This document shows, piece after piece, positions 9,089 to 18,454 of a DNA stretch of 64,000 nucleotides (the stretch's first letter is position 1; every line of letters begins with the position of its first letter). Both the position numbers and the translations under genes were made by a program. Source of the DNA: Sphingobacterium sp. CZ-2 (GTDB lineage: Bacteria > Bacteroidota > Bacteroidia > Sphingobacteriales > Sphingobacteriaceae); contig NZ_CP038159.1 in the NCBI RefSeq assembly GCF_004526235.1, positions 3,861,977 to 3,925,976 of the forward strand, in the 5' to 3' direction. The notes under the pieces are model-generated. The model was given only the letters and a program-made list of their open reading frames with translations, had not been told where the DNA came from and ran no database searches.

Positions 9089-9961
9089 ATGGCAGTACAA
9101 GGAGCACTACAAAAGGATGCCCTAAAAGGGAAAACCGTCGTGGTTACGGGCGGAGGAACCGGACTTGGAAAAGCCATGTCTACCTATTTTTCTGAACTGG
9201 GCGCAAATCTGGTCATCAGTAGCCGGAAACTCGATGTCCTAGAAGCTACCGCAAGGGAGATCTCGGACAAGACCGGAAACCCCGTATTACCTGTTGCCTG
9301 CGACATCCGCGATGTGGAAGACGTGAAACAATTACGCCTTAAAGCGGAAGAAGCCTTCGGTGCAGTGGATGTATTGGTGAACAACGCCGCGGGAAACTTC
9401 ATTTCCCCAACCGAGCGATTGTCGGCGAATGCTTTTTCGACCATTATTGATATCGTGCTGAAAGGTACCATCAATTGTACCCTAGAATTTGGTAAAGAAT
9501 GGATTGCGAAAAAACAGGCTGCAAACGTACTGAACATAATTACGACCTATGCTTTCACAGGTTCTGGATATGTTGTACCTTCGGCCGTTTCCAAAGGTGG
9601 GGTCTTAACATTGACCCGTTCTTTGGCGGTAGAATGGGGAAAATATGGAATCCGTCACAACGCCATCGCTCCTGGACCTTTCCCTACAAAAGGGGCTTGG
9701 GATAGGCTATTACCCGGCGATCTCGCCAAGAAATTCGACTTCAAAACACGCGTACCTTTAAAACGTGTTGGTGAGCATCAGGAATTGGCGAATTTGGCTG
9801 CGTTTTTGATTTCAGATTTTGCCGGATATATCAATGGAGAGATCATCAGTATCGATGGAGGCGAATGGTTGCAAGGTGCCGGTCAGTTGAGCGGGCTGGA
9901 AGCCATCCCAAATGACATGTGGGATTCCATTGAGGAGATGATCCGTAAAAACAACAAATAA
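9089..9961 (+). CDS. 2,4-dienoyl-CoA reductase-like short-chain dehydrogenase
   Basis: This 290-residue SDR has the cofactor motif TGGGTGLG (20-27), NNAAGNFISPTERLS (98-112) and a Y154/K169 pair in TTYAFTGSG...SAVSKGG. The NNAAGNFISPTERL block and the WGKYGIRHNAIAPGP segment closely resemble mitochondrial DECR1-type NADPH-dependent 2,4-dienoyl-CoA reductases. The usual SDR YxxxK is replaced by the more widely spaced tyrosine and lysine known from DECR1. With the preceding isomerase it supplies the auxiliary steps of unsaturated fatty-acid oxidation. The genes are separated by 1 nt, so they are probably co-transcribed and translationally coupled. Confidence 0.88.
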   Translation: MAVQGALQKDALKGKTVVVTGGGTGLGKAMSTYFSELGANLVISSRKLDVLEATAREISDKTGNPVLPVACDIRDVEDVKQLRLKAEEAFGAVDVLVNNAAGNFISPTERLSANAFSTIIDIVLKGTINCTLEFGKEWIAKKQAANVLNIITTYAFTGSGYVVPSAVSKGGVLTLTRSLAVEWGKYGIRHNAIAPGPFPTKGAWDRLLPGDLAKKFDFKTRVPLKRVGEHQELANLAAFLISDFAGYINGEIISIDGGEWLQGAGQLSGLEAIPNDMWDSIEEMIRKNNK

Positions 9962-9962
9962 C

Positions 9963-10613
9963 ATGATCAAAAAGAATTTGTTAGGCCTACTTGGCCTACT
10001 ATTATTGTTCGTTACGGGATGTAACAATTCGGGCAAAAAAGTGGAAGCCCATCAGGATAGCACACAACGTGTTGAGATGAACAATCCCGAAGAAATACAA
10101 CAGATTTCCGAGGTGATTACGCGTTTCGCAAGGGCTTACCTGAGTGAGGACAATGGAAAGATCAATGCCTTGATCCATCCGGAACATGGTATTGCGATTA
10201 TCCATCGGCCAGGTGCAGCAGACACCTATACCATCATCGATAGCATCGATTTTAAAAACCCGATGCCTCATTATTATGCCTATCCTGTTTTCGTCAATAA
10301 CCAGGTATTGACATTCGAATCCCTTCCAAGCTATGATTGCGGAACCATGAAATGGGACAAAATCGGTTTCTTTTGCGATACAACAGCAACAACTGTAAAT
10401 AGACCTTTGGAAGCCATCGCCATATTCTTGGAAGAATTCGAGGATACCAAATTTGATGCTGCGGAGAAAAAAGAAATAGCAGCCTTAGAAGATGGTGCTT
10501 ATCGCGTTATTCTGGCCCAAGAAAATGACCACCTTATTTTCCATGTGAAGAAATTTGATAAGGGTTGGTATGTGACCATTTTGGATCGTGCCTATGCCGG
10601 CTGCGACGCCTAA
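9963..10613 (+). CDS. Lipoprotein of unknown function
   Basis: The 216-residue protein has a lipoprotein signal with lipobox VTGC (Cys20) followed by NNSGKK. The mature part has a region around residues 45-85 that resembles NTF2-like or ligand-binding folds (FARAYLSEDNGKINALIHPEHG), and ends in a compact beta-rich segment. I cannot assign a function. The start codon lies 1 nt after the dienoyl-CoA reductase stop, so it is the third gene of that operon. Whether it has a lipid-related role is open. Confidence 0.75.
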   Translation: MIKKNLLGLLGLLLLFVTGCNNSGKKVEAHQDSTQRVEMNNPEEIQQISEVITRFARAYLSEDNGKINALIHPEHGIAIIHRPGAADTYTIIDSIDFKNPMPHYYAYPVFVNNQVLTFESLPSYDCGTMKWDKIGFFCDTTATTVNRPLEAIAIFLEEFEDTKFDAAEKKEIAALEDGAYRVILAQENDHLIFHVKKFDKGWYVTILDRAYAGCDA

Positions 10614-10686
10614 ACACAACAACTAAAAATCACCACAGGAACCACTAAACACACAAAAACTTATTAATATTGCCAAAATACGCTTT

Positions 10687-12426
10687 ATGAGCACTTTAGA
10701 TAAAGAAACACAAGACAGAATCAACCAATGGTTGAGCAGTGAGTACGATCAGGAAACCGTTTCCAAAATCCAACAATTGGTAGATCAGAATGAGGAAACC
10801 GAACTGTTGGATTCCTTCTATAAAGAATTGGAGTTCGGAACTGGAGGATTGCGGGGTATTATGGGAGTAGGATCCAATAGGATGAACAAATACACCATCG
10901 GAAAAGCAACCCAAGGCTTGGCCAACTACCTCAAAAAACAATTCCCACACCAACAGATCAGTGTAGCCGTTTCTTACGATAGCCGTAATAACTCAAAGGC
11001 CTTTGGCCATCTGGTGGCGGATGTATTCTCTGCCAATGACATCAAGGTTTACCTGTTCAAGGAATTACGTCCTACGCCGATGTTGTCCTTTGCCGTGCGC
11101 CATTTCGGATGCCAGGGTGGTGTGATGCTGACCGCATCCCACAACCCCAAAGAATACAATGGCTATAAAGCCTACTGGAATGATGGTGGCCAATTGGTGG
11201 CTCCACATGATAAGAATGTCATTACCGAGGTCAATGCGATCAAATCGGTATCAGAAATAAAATTTGAGCGTAAAGATTCCAATATCGAATTGATCGATGC
11301 GGATTTTGATCAGATCTATATCGATGCCAATCTGGCCTTGAGCATACATCCGAAAGCGGTCAAAGCCCAAAAGGATCTAAAAATTGTCTATTCTCCGATC
11401 CACGGTACAGGTATCACCATTGTTCCGAAGATGCTGAACGCTTGGGGATTTGAGCAGGTGGCTGTGGTCGATCAACAGGCGCAGCCCGATGGAAACTTCC
11501 CAACTGTGGTTTATCCAAATCCGGAAGAAGAAGAAGCCATGTCCAAAGCCATGCAGAAAGGCCAGGAACTGGATGCCGATGTGGTCATGGCCACAGACCC
11601 TGATGCTGACCGTGTCGGTGTAGCCATCAAATTGCCTTCAGGAGCATACCAATTGATCAATGGAAACCAGATCGGTTCCCTGTTGACCTATTATGTACTT
11701 TCCAGCAAAAAGGATCTGGGACAGCTAAAATCAAACGATTACATCGTCAAAACCATAGTTACATCAAACCTCTTCTCGGATATCGCCGAAAGTTTTGATG
11801 TGAAGTTTTATGAGACCCTAACCGGATTCAAGTTTATCGGGGAGGTAATGACCAAGGTACAGGGAAAGGAAAACTACCTGGTAGGAGGCGAAGAGAGCTA
11901 TGGCTTTTTGGTAGGCGACCTGGTACGCGATAAAGATGCGGTAAATGCCTGTGCTTTCATCGCCGAAATGACGGCCTATTTCAAGAACCAAGGGAAATCG
12001 CTCTTTGATGTACTGATCTCCCTTTACATGAAATATGGCTACTACAAAGAGAAGTTGATCTCCTTAACGAAAAAAGGGAAAGCGGGAGCTGATGAGATCA
12101 AACAGATGATGGCCGATCTACGGGCAGATCTTCCAAAAGAACTGGGTGGAATCGACGTTTCGGAAGTGCGTGATTATGAAAAAGGCGAAGCTACAGATAT
12201 GAAGACCGGGCAGAAAAGCAAGATCGATCTTCCAAAATCTGATGTGCTGCAGTTCATCACCATGGATGGGGATGTTATTTCAGCAAGACCTTCCGGCACC
12301 GAGCCTAAGATAAAATTCTATTGCTCCGTAAGAGAACCCTTGGAATTTACCGAGGATTATGGTCAGATTTCTAACCGATTAGACGATAAGGTAAGGCAGA
12401 TGATGGCCGATATTGTAAAAGACTAA
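10687..12426 (+). CDS. Phospho-sugar mutase (phosphoglucomutase/phosphomannomutase family)
   Basis: The 579-residue alpha-D-phosphohexomutase interconverts sugar 1- and 6-phosphates. The phosphoserine loop TASHNPKEYNG is at 149-159 with Ser151. The metal-binding loop TDPDADRVG lies near 303-311, the sugar-recognition motif GGEESYGFL near 400, and the phosphate-binding RPSGTEPKIKF near 540. Length fits the PgcA-like phosphoglucomutases that feed glycogen, cell-wall and polysaccharide precursors. The precise sugar (glucose, mannose or both, or pentose) cannot be read from sequence. A Nudix hydrolase gene follows after about 40 nt. Confidence 0.92.
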   Translation: MSTLDKETQDRINQWLSSEYDQETVSKIQQLVDQNEETELLDSFYKELEFGTGGLRGIMGVGSNRMNKYTIGKATQGLANYLKKQFPHQQISVAVSYDSRNNSKAFGHLVADVFSANDIKVYLFKELRPTPMLSFAVRHFGCQGGVMLTASHNPKEYNGYKAYWNDGGQLVAPHDKNVITEVNAIKSVSEIKFERKDSNIELIDADFDQIYIDANLALSIHPKAVKAQKDLKIVYSPIHGTGITIVPKMLNAWGFEQVAVVDQQAQPDGNFPTVVYPNPEEEEAMSKAMQKGQELDADVVMATDPDADRVGVAIKLPSGAYQLINGNQIGSLLTYYVLSSKKDLGQLKSNDYIVKTIVTSNLFSDIAESFDVKFYETLTGFKFIGEVMTKVQGKENYLVGGEESYGFLVGDLVRDKDAVNACAFIAEMTAYFKNQGKSLFDVLISLYMKYGYYKEKLISLTKKGKAGADEIKQMMADLRADLPKELGGIDVSEVRDYEKGEATDMKTGQKSKIDLPKSDVLQFITMDGDVISARPSGTEPKIKFYCSVREPLEFTEDYGQISNRLDDKVRQMMADIVKD

Positions 12427-12469
12427 TTGGAATAAAGGAACAAACGGAACAAGAGATTAAACCGATCAG

Positions 12470-13012
12470 ATGGAAAAGTGGAAAGTTTTATCAAGTGACT
12501 ATATCATCCAACGCCCTTGGGCCACCCTTCGCATTGATAAGCTGGAGATGCCCAATGGGAATATCAAAGAAGAATATTACGTGCTGGAATACCCTACCTG
12601 GGTAAATATGGTAGGGATTACCGAAGACCAGGAAATCCTTTTCGTGCGGCAATACCGACATGGTGCAAATGAAATCATGGTCGAATTGCCAGCTGGTGTG
12701 GTAGAGCCGGGGGAAGATCCGGAGCTCGCTGCCCGCAGGGAATTGTTGGAGGAAACCGGCTACGCTTTTGATAACATCGAATATATCTGCGAACTGTTCG
12801 CCAATCCGGCCACATCGGGCAACCTGACCTATACCTACCTACTTCAAGGGGGCAAGAAGGTTCAGGAACAGGAACTTGACGCTTCCGAGGACATCGAGGT
12901 CGTGCTGATGAGCATCAATGAAGCCAAACAATTTCTATTGGACAACAAGATTGGGCAGGCGCTACACAGCTCTGCCCTATTCTATACCTTTAACAAGTTA
13001 GGCCTGCTGTAA
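12470..13012 (+). CDS. Nudix hydrolase, ADP-ribose pyrophosphatase-like
   Basis: The 180-residue protein has a complete Nudix box at 76-98 (GVVEPGE...ARRELLEETGY), with the glutamates needed for magnesium binding. The upstream LFVRQYRHG segment and the overall layout resemble the ADP-sugar pyrophosphatase branch, which hydrolyses ADP-ribose to AMP and ribose-5-phosphate. It follows the phosphohexomutase gene closely and could share its transcript. Substrate range is not determined by sequence. Confidence 0.88.
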   Translation: MEKWKVLSSDYIIQRPWATLRIDKLEMPNGNIKEEYYVLEYPTWVNMVGITEDQEILFVRQYRHGANEIMVELPAGVVEPGEDPELAARRELLEETGYAFDNIEYICELFANPATSGNLTYTYLLQGGKKVQEQELDASEDIEVVLMSINEAKQFLLDNKIGQALHSSALFYTFNKLGLL

Positions 13013-13034
13013 GCAATATTTAGCGGTATTTTGT

Positions 13035-13042
13035 TACCTTTG
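13035..13042 (+). promoter_or_regulatory. -7 promoter element of the 13047 gene
   Basis: TACCTTTG fits TAnnTTTG and ends 4 nt before the ATG at 13047. Transcription would start at or within a few bases of the start codon, giving a leaderless or nearly leaderless message. Confidence 0.55.
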
Positions 13043-13046
13043 CCGT

Positions 13047-14360
13047 ATGGCTAGAGAAATTTACGAAACCAAGCGAAAAGCGCTTAAAATCAACCTCAAC
13101 GCAGATATCTACGGTACATTTGCTGAAATTGGAGCCGGACAGGAAGTAGCAAGGAACTTCTTTGAGGCCGGTGCTGCCTCAGGTACCATAGCAAAAACCA
13201 TGTCGGCCTATGATATGGCTTTCTCCGACGCCATCTATGGCGTGGAAGAGTCCGGAAGATATGTGAGCCGTACCAGATTGAATAAAATGTTGACCCATGA
13301 GTTCGACCTCCTGACCGAACGTTTACAGGGTGATAAATACCAGACCAAAAAATTCTTTGCCTTTGCCGATACGGTAACCACCTTGAATTTCACGAAGACC
13401 AACGAGCCGCACGGCTGGATCGGGATCCGTTTCCAACATGAGGTAAATGGACCGACCAATGACATCGTAATGCACGTTCGTTTGTTGGATAGTGACAACA
13501 GGCTACAATCCAAAGTATTGGGTATCTTAGGGGTAAACCTGGTATTTGCGGCCTATTACTACGCAGAGAACCTGCAGACCATGATCGAATCGCTGGTAGA
13601 CAACCTTTCGGTAGGTTCGGTAGAGATTGACCTGGTCAAAGTATCCGGGCCCTTGTTTGCCAATGCGAATGAGCGTCTGTTGAACCTATACCTGATCGCA
13701 AAAGGATTCGCCAAGGCAGCCATTTTCAGACCCGACGGAAAAGCCGCGCAAATCAAGGATTACCTCTACAAAAAGAACATCATTATCCTTCGTACCAAAT
13801 ACCGCCAAAAGTCCAATCCAAACTTTGACCTCTTCAACCTCGCGGTGGAGGAATTCCGGAAGAACACCGGCGCAGTTCCGGAAGATACCGTGGTGCTTAT
13901 TGAGGTATTGATGGGGAATGTATTGGATGAGAACGCCAGCATTACCGATGAGGATCTGGTGTATTTCGCTGAACGCGCTGAATACCTATGTTCCACAGGG
14001 AACAATATCCTGGTTTCCAACTTCCGTAGGAACAATCATTTGGCAGAATTCGTACAGACCTTCAAACCGAAGAATGTAGGAATTGCGACCAACGTATCCA
14101 ACCTGAAGAATATTTTCAATACCGATAATTACAACAAGGAGCAGTACACCAACGAATTGCTATCCTATATTTCCGGCATGTTCAGTAAAAACGTGAAATT
14201 ATATGCTTATCCTTATTTGGACAAGAAAAACAATAAGATCGTAACGACGAAGAACGTACCGGTATCCGAGGAAGCAAAACCTTTGTTCGACTTCCTGATC
14301 AACAACAAGTACATTGTAGATATCGAGAACTTCGATGAGAAGTTCGTAAAAACAGTCTAA
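13047..14360 (+). CDS. Conserved Bacteroidota protein of unclear function
   Basis: The 437-residue protein has no signal peptide or membrane segment. It opens with MAREIYETKRKALKINLN, and the next stretch carries a GAGQEVARNFFEAGAASGTIAK motif. To my knowledge close homologues are widespread in this phylum and have been labelled inconsistently, for example as a nicotinate-nucleotide adenylyltransferase or a TonB-related protein. Neither label is supported by motifs I can see: there is no HxGH and no barrel. It looks cytoplasmic and mixed alpha/beta. Its stop overlaps the convergent TlpA-like gene by 4 nt. Function should be recorded as unknown. Confidence 0.8.
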   Translation: MAREIYETKRKALKINLNADIYGTFAEIGAGQEVARNFFEAGAASGTIAKTMSAYDMAFSDAIYGVEESGRYVSRTRLNKMLTHEFDLLTERLQGDKYQTKKFFAFADTVTTLNFTKTNEPHGWIGIRFQHEVNGPTNDIVMHVRLLDSDNRLQSKVLGILGVNLVFAAYYYAENLQTMIESLVDNLSVGSVEIDLVKVSGPLFANANERLLNLYLIAKGFAKAAIFRPDGKAAQIKDYLYKKNIIILRTKYRQKSNPNFDLFNLAVEEFRKNTGAVPEDTVVLIEVLMGNVLDENASITDEDLVYFAERAEYLCSTGNNILVSNFRRNNHLAEFVQTFKPKNVGIATNVSNLKNIFNTDNYNKEQYTNELLSYISGMFSKNVKLYAYPYLDKKNNKIVTTKNVPVSEEAKPLFDFLINNKYIVDIENFDEKFVKTV

Positions 14361-15844
14361 AGACTTTCTTCGATCTGTTTAATGAGCACATCCCGTTTCA
14401 TCGGGTAACCGGCCTTGGACAGTTCATAAGAACCATCTTTTTTGATGATGATATAAGACGGGAAGCCAGAGGCTCCCGTTTTTTTTAAGATATCGTCTGT
14501 AAGAGTTCTATTAGCATTGATATGTAAGCCTTCCATGTTATAGTAGGCAATCAGTTTCTTAAGCTGCTCGTCCTTGCCTTCATCATAGTTGGCAATGTAC
14601 ATGAACGTGACGTCCTTGTCTGCGAAGTGTTTCTTCAATGGCCCAGCATTTTTTTGAATCTCCTGATGACATGGCCCACACCAGCTGCCCCAAAGATCGA
14701 TCAATACGGTTTTCCCCTTCACTTTTTCCAATACCTGATCGAAATTGCTGAATTCGGTTCCGCCAGGGATGAAAATCATTTTATCGTTCAATTTCCTGGC
14801 TTCATTGGTCCTTACTTCCGAAATCATCAGTGCAAATACTTTCAGGTATTCGCTGTTTGGATATTTCTTTTCGAATCTGTCAATTATTGCTGCAGCATTG
14901 GTCTTCTTGTCACGCTGGATATTGTTCAACAAACTGGCATAGGCCAATTCATTCACCTTGCCCTGAAATTCCTGGTTTATCATCCGCTCTACAAATTGGT
15001 TTTCTGAATCACTGGAATGCATTTTTAAGGCCTCTTCTCGAGTCATGCCTGGATAATATTTCTGCATCACGGTAGAATCTTTCATCTGTTCCCACAGGGA
15101 TTCCTTTTTCCGAAGTAGGTAATCGCTCAAGAAACTGTAAAAGACTTCCGATTTGACGGCTGTCGGATCCTGAATATCAACATCATTCAACAAACTATCC
15201 TGCTTTTTGTCCCATACCGCTTTCAGTTCCCTATAGTTCTTTTTGTTTCGATAGCTGAATTTTTGGTTGCCACTGAAACCTACAAATAGGTCGAGGGGAG
15301 TATATTTCTGGTTAAGCGCCATCATATCTTTCCAAGCCTTTGTAGGCTTATGCTTTTTGATATAACGCTGAATAGCTACTTGGTTCTGGAGATCCATTTT
15401 TTTGATTTCGGCTAATACCCGATCCGGAAGGGTATCATTTTTAAAGGCCTCCCTATTTAGCGAAGTTGTTAATCCTAGGTATTGGTTATTGTTTGCCCCT
15501 TTACCCGTGATGGTAACACTGTCTTTGTCTCCTATTCTGGAAAATTTTACATAAAGATCATCCCCTGGCGAAACATACAGGTATCCTCTCAGCTTTCCAG
15601 CATAATAATAGATGGGGGTTAATTCCTTAACATGGATATCCTGCTTTAATATCCCATCCTTAAAAAAGTAATTTCCTTCGGCTGAATCTCCAAAAAGTTG
15701 AGAAGAGGATTTGGGAGGTCCGGGTAAATAGAAACCGACTTCCCCAGTTTTGGACAGCGTGTTTTCAAAGGTGATTTTTGCTGTTTGGGCTTGCACAAAA
15801 ATGTACTGTACCAACAGCAGACAGATAATCAGGCATCTTTTCAT
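14357..15844 (-). CDS. TlpA-family thioredoxin-like protein, exported
   Basis: The 495-residue protein has a signal peptide (ending FVQAQ) and an N-terminal beta-rich domain of the kind often found before Bacteroidota thioredoxins (DUF4369-like). A long helical middle follows. The C-terminal thioredoxin fold has active site WGSWCGPC (Cys389 and Cys392) and the cis-proline GFP at about 462. It probably acts in the periplasm as a disulfide reductase or thiol oxidoreductase. Its partner is unknown. It is convergent with the preceding gene and appears to be a single-gene unit. Confidence 0.9.
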   Translation of the reverse strand: MKRCLIICLLLVQYIFVQAQTAKITFENTLSKTGEVGFYLPGPPKSSSQLFGDSAEGNYFFKDGILKQDIHVKELTPIYYYAGKLRGYLYVSPGDDLYVKFSRIGDKDSVTITGKGANNNQYLGLTTSLNREAFKNDTLPDRVLAEIKKMDLQNQVAIQRYIKKHKPTKAWKDMMALNQKYTPLDLFVGFSGNQKFSYRNKKNYRELKAVWDKKQDSLLNDVDIQDPTAVKSEVFYSFLSDYLLRKKESLWEQMKDSTVMQKYYPGMTREEALKMHSSDSENQFVERMINQEFQGKVNELAYASLLNNIQRDKKTNAAAIIDRFEKKYPNSEYLKVFALMISEVRTNEARKLNDKMIFIPGGTEFSNFDQVLEKVKGKTVLIDLWGSWCGPCHQEIQKNAGPLKKHFADKDVTFMYIANYDEGKDEQLKKLIAYYNMEGLHINANRTLTDDILKKTGASGFPSYIIIKKDGSYELSKAGYPMKRDVLIKQIEESL

Positions 15845-15896
15845 AAAAAAAGGATCTATGGTTGCTACCTAATTTACGTATTTTCCCTTGGCTTTC

Positions 15897-16718
15897 CTAT
15901 AAGAATTTCTTGAATATAGCGTACAGGATCTTCAGATCCTCTTCCGTTAAGGTAGCGGATGTAACATCTTTTTGAATATAATGGTATTTGAATCCCTTAA
16001 TGGCTGCATCGAGATTCTTCACATCAAATCCAATAATGCGTAACGCAATTTTAGGATCAAAACCTACTGGAGGAGTTTCCAACACCCCATCGTACCAATA
16101 CCCATATCCCTTATCGGCCAATGTTTTCCAAGGAAACCGGGAAGGATCGTTCTTACGGGTTGGGGCATAGTCCATATGACCAATAAAATTGGCCTGTGGG
16201 ATCTTATAGCTTTCTTTAAGGTAAGCCAATAGCTGGATCAGCGCATTGATCTGTACTTCAGGCCAAGGATCTGTTGTACCGTTGTTGTCCAACTCAATCC
16301 CGATGGAAGAGGAATTCAGATCGGTATCATTTCCCCATTTCCCGGCTCCGGCATGGTGCGCCCGGTAATAATCATTCACCATCTGCACGATTTTTCCATC
16401 CCTGCCGATCACATAATGCGAACTTACCGCAGCTCGCTCGCTATGGAAGGTTCTTACCGTCTGGTCCAGGTCTTTCTGAGCTGTATGGTGGATCATGACA
16501 TAATTCGGCTTTCTCATTCCGAAATTGATGGAACCGATCCATTCCTTGTTGGCTGCAGCTATTTTTGCGATCTGGCTTTCTACTGGGGCTTCTTTATAGA
16601 TGGCCGCGTATTCCTTGGCCTTTTTCTTATAAACCTTTTCTGTTGCCGCATATTTACCGCCTCCACAAGAGGTTGCCAATAGGGCGATGAACAAATATGT
16701 TAGGGTATTCTTCAACAT
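15897..16718 (-). CDS. Lipoprotein N-acetylmuramoyl-L-alanine amidase (amidase_2/PGRP fold)
   Basis: The 273-residue protein has a lipobox ATSC (Cys18), so it is probably anchored to a membrane facing the periplasm. The amidase domain carries zinc-ligand candidates H77 (MIHHTAQ), H181 (IGHMDYAP) and D191. The conserved SSHYVIGRDG lies at 99-108. The family cleaves the amide bond between N-acetylmuramate and L-alanine in peptidoglycan. About 60 residues follow the catalytic core and may form a small accessory domain. It has its own -7-like element in the short gap before the start. Confidence 0.92.
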   Translation of the reverse strand: MLKNTLTYLFIALLATSCGGGKYAATEKVYKKKAKEYAAIYKEAPVESQIAKIAAANKEWIGSINFGMRKPNYVMIHHTAQKDLDQTVRTFHSERAAVSSHYVIGRDGKIVQMVNDYYRAHHAGAGKWGNDTDLNSSSIGIELDNNGTTDPWPEVQINALIQLLAYLKESYKIPQANFIGHMDYAPTRKNDPSRFPWKTLADKGYGYWYDGVLETPPVGFDPKIALRIIGFDVKNLDAAIKGFKYHYIQKDVTSATLTEEDLKILYAIFKKFL

Positions 16719-16738
16719 GGTCTTATTAAATAGGTAAA

Positions 16739-16746
16739 CAAATATA
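16739..16746 (-). promoter_or_regulatory. -7 promoter element of the amidase gene
   Basis: TATATTTG on the minus strand lies 20 nt upstream of the amidase ATG, in the short gap after the DUF1080 gene, and fits TAnnTTTG. Confidence 0.5.
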
Positions 16747-16751
16747 AGGTT

Positions 16752-17504
16752 TTAGAACGCATCTACAACGAATTCAGGTCTTTCTATACCCGGTTCCAAT
16801 TCGATGATCTGCAGATTGCGGAATTCCATCTTGGCTCCCTCAGCTTCCAGACAGAGGTATCCCTTCCTCTTGGATGCTAAACGGATACTATTGACAAACT
16901 TTCCGTTCACCGCGAGTTTCACTGTCCCATCAATACAGACAACCGTGTATTTATTCCACTCTCCTACACCTAAGCAACGGTTTTCCAAGGATTTACTTCT
17001 GCTCCCTCTGGGATTATCCGGGGATGCGGTCATGCCACCGGCACCGAACAGCTCGCCATGTACATAGGCGATAGGCTGTTGAACCCCATTTACCGCATTG
17101 ATGTTCACCCAATCCAGCTCCAACATCTGCACTTCCATCCCCATGGGTAAGCGTGTTTTGGGATCCGCCTTGGCATCACACCATACAAAAATCCCCGAGT
17201 TGCCCCCTTTTTCCAAATGCCGCCATTCTACATGCATGATGAAGTTCTCATACATTTTCTCCGATCGAACCACTCCGATTGGGTTTCCCGAATTCTTAAG
17301 GAGATTTCCCATGGCTTTCCAGGTGGTATCGGAGGTGTTTACATCATACCAGGTAATGGCTTTCCCTTTCGACTTGGGGTTGATGATGCTTTCATCAAAG
17401 TTTTTTTCCATCCCGAACTGAAATAATTTCTTTTGGGCATGTAAGGATGGGGTAATAAGGATAAAGGTAAGAATGGATAGGATAAGGTAAGCGTATTTGT
17501 TCAT
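16752..17504 (-). CDS. DUF1080 (3-keto-disaccharide hydrolase-like) secreted protein
   Basis: The 250-residue protein has a signal peptide (ending SLHAQ) and one concanavalin-like jelly-roll domain of the DUF1080 family. Characteristic segments are [19 protein letters not shown], ending in [10 protein letters not shown], and [22 protein letters not shown]. Members of this family hydrolyse 3-keto-glycosides or bind sugars. I start it at the ATG at 17502-17504, because the longer reading begins at a TTG two codons upstream. It lies downstream of the susC-susD-phosphoesterase operon but beyond a terminator, so it may be functionally related without being co-transcribed. Confidence 0.85.
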   Translation of the reverse strand: MNKYAYLILSILTFILITPSLHAQKKLFQFGMEKNFDESIINPKSKGKAITWYDVNTSDTTWKAMGNLLKNSGNPIGVVRSEKMYENFIMHVEWRHLEKGGNSGIFVWCDAKADPKTRLPMGMEVQMLELDWVNINAVNGVQQPIAYVHGELFGAGGMTASPDNPRGSRSKSLENRCLGVGEWNKYTVVCIDGTVKLAVNGKFVNSIRLASKRKGYLCLEAEGAKMEFRNLQIIELEPGIERPEFVVDAF

Positions 17505-17552
17505 GGTCAAGGGGTTGATTTGAACCTAAAATAAGAAATTAAAATAGCTCAG

Positions 17553-17587
17553 AAAAACAAAAGCGGCCAATGAATGCCATTGACCGC
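17553..17587 (-). terminator. Terminator of the susCD-phosphoesterase operon
   Basis: A 10-bp stem with one G-U pair (17563-17572 with 17578-17587) encloses a 5-nt loop. On the minus strand it is followed by TTTTGTTTTT. It lies 8 nt beyond the phosphoesterase stop. Confidence 0.8.
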
Positions 17588-17594
17588 TGATTGA

Positions 17595-18434
17595 TTATCC
17601 TTTCCAGCCATAATCAACATATTCCCAATGGAACTGATCGCCATTAAGGTTCACCTTTAAGAAACCTTCTTCTGTTCCATGGAAGGCACCTGACCACCAG
17701 TTCGCAGAAACTGCTCCCCCAGTAATATATTGCACGCCTTTTACTTTAATCTCTTCGTATAAATGTTGATGTCCTTGCAGTACCAGTTTTAGATTATGTT
17801 TATCGAACATCGCTCGTATTTCCTGTTGATTCTTAAAGGTGTCCTTATCCGTGTAATAGCCTTCTAAAACCGGATAATACAAAGATAGAAATGGTACATG
17901 CGTAGAAACAATGATCGGTTGCGAACTCGGGGTTGCAGCCAACACATCCGCTAACCATGCTTTTTGGGCATCAGAAACACAATATTTACTATCGCAGATC
18001 TCCGCACTATTCAAAATGATGAACTTCCATCCCTTATGTTCAAAGGAATAATAGGTTTTACCGAAATAATTTTGGAAAAGACCAGTACCATATTCCCCAT
18101 CTGAATGCCAATAGCGGTCATGATTTCCCAGCGTAAAATACCATTTCATTCCTGATTTTTTCACCAGGTCCTGATATCGTTGATACAGGTCTTTCGCTTG
18201 GGTCAATCTATCCTCTTTCATGGCATCAACATCCACATTATCACCTCCTGTTAAAATAAAATCAACCTTTTGTTGCTTGGCAAGCAAGGCCGCCTGTTCA
18301 AGTCCTTTAAAACTATTCGCCTTAGCATTATTATTCAGATGGATATCTGTAAAGAAGGCAAAAGAAAATTTTTGTTGAGCAAATACAATTGAACTCGTAA
18401 AGATCAACGAGATGACGAATACTAATTTTTTCAT
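17595..18434 (-). CDS. Secreted metallophosphoesterase
   Basis: The 279-residue calcineurin-like phosphoesterase has a signal peptide (MKKLVFVISLIFTSSIVFAQ). The metal-binding motifs appear in order: FTDIH, GGDNVD, GNHDRYW, a histidine in STHVPF, and GHQH. It probably acts in the periplasm or at the surface on a phosphomono- or diester. I use the ATG at 18432-18434. The longer reading from 18464 overlaps susD and adds ten residues ahead of the signal peptide. It directly follows susD, so a phosphate-bearing ligand for the SusCD pair is a reasonable inference. Confidence 0.92.
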   Translation of the reverse strand: MKKLVFVISLIFTSSIVFAQQKFSFAFFTDIHLNNNAKANSFKGLEQAALLAKQQKVDFILTGGDNVDVDAMKEDRLTQAKDLYQRYQDLVKKSGMKWYFTLGNHDRYWHSDGEYGTGLFQNYFGKTYYSFEHKGWKFIILNSAEICDSKYCVSDAQKAWLADVLAATPSSQPIIVSTHVPFLSLYYPVLEGYYTDKDTFKNQQEIRAMFDKHNLKLVLQGHQHLYEEIKVKGVQYITGGAVSANWWSGAFHGTEEGFLKVNLNGDQFHWEYVDYGWKG

Positions 18435-18454
18435 ATTATTTGATTTAAATTGAT

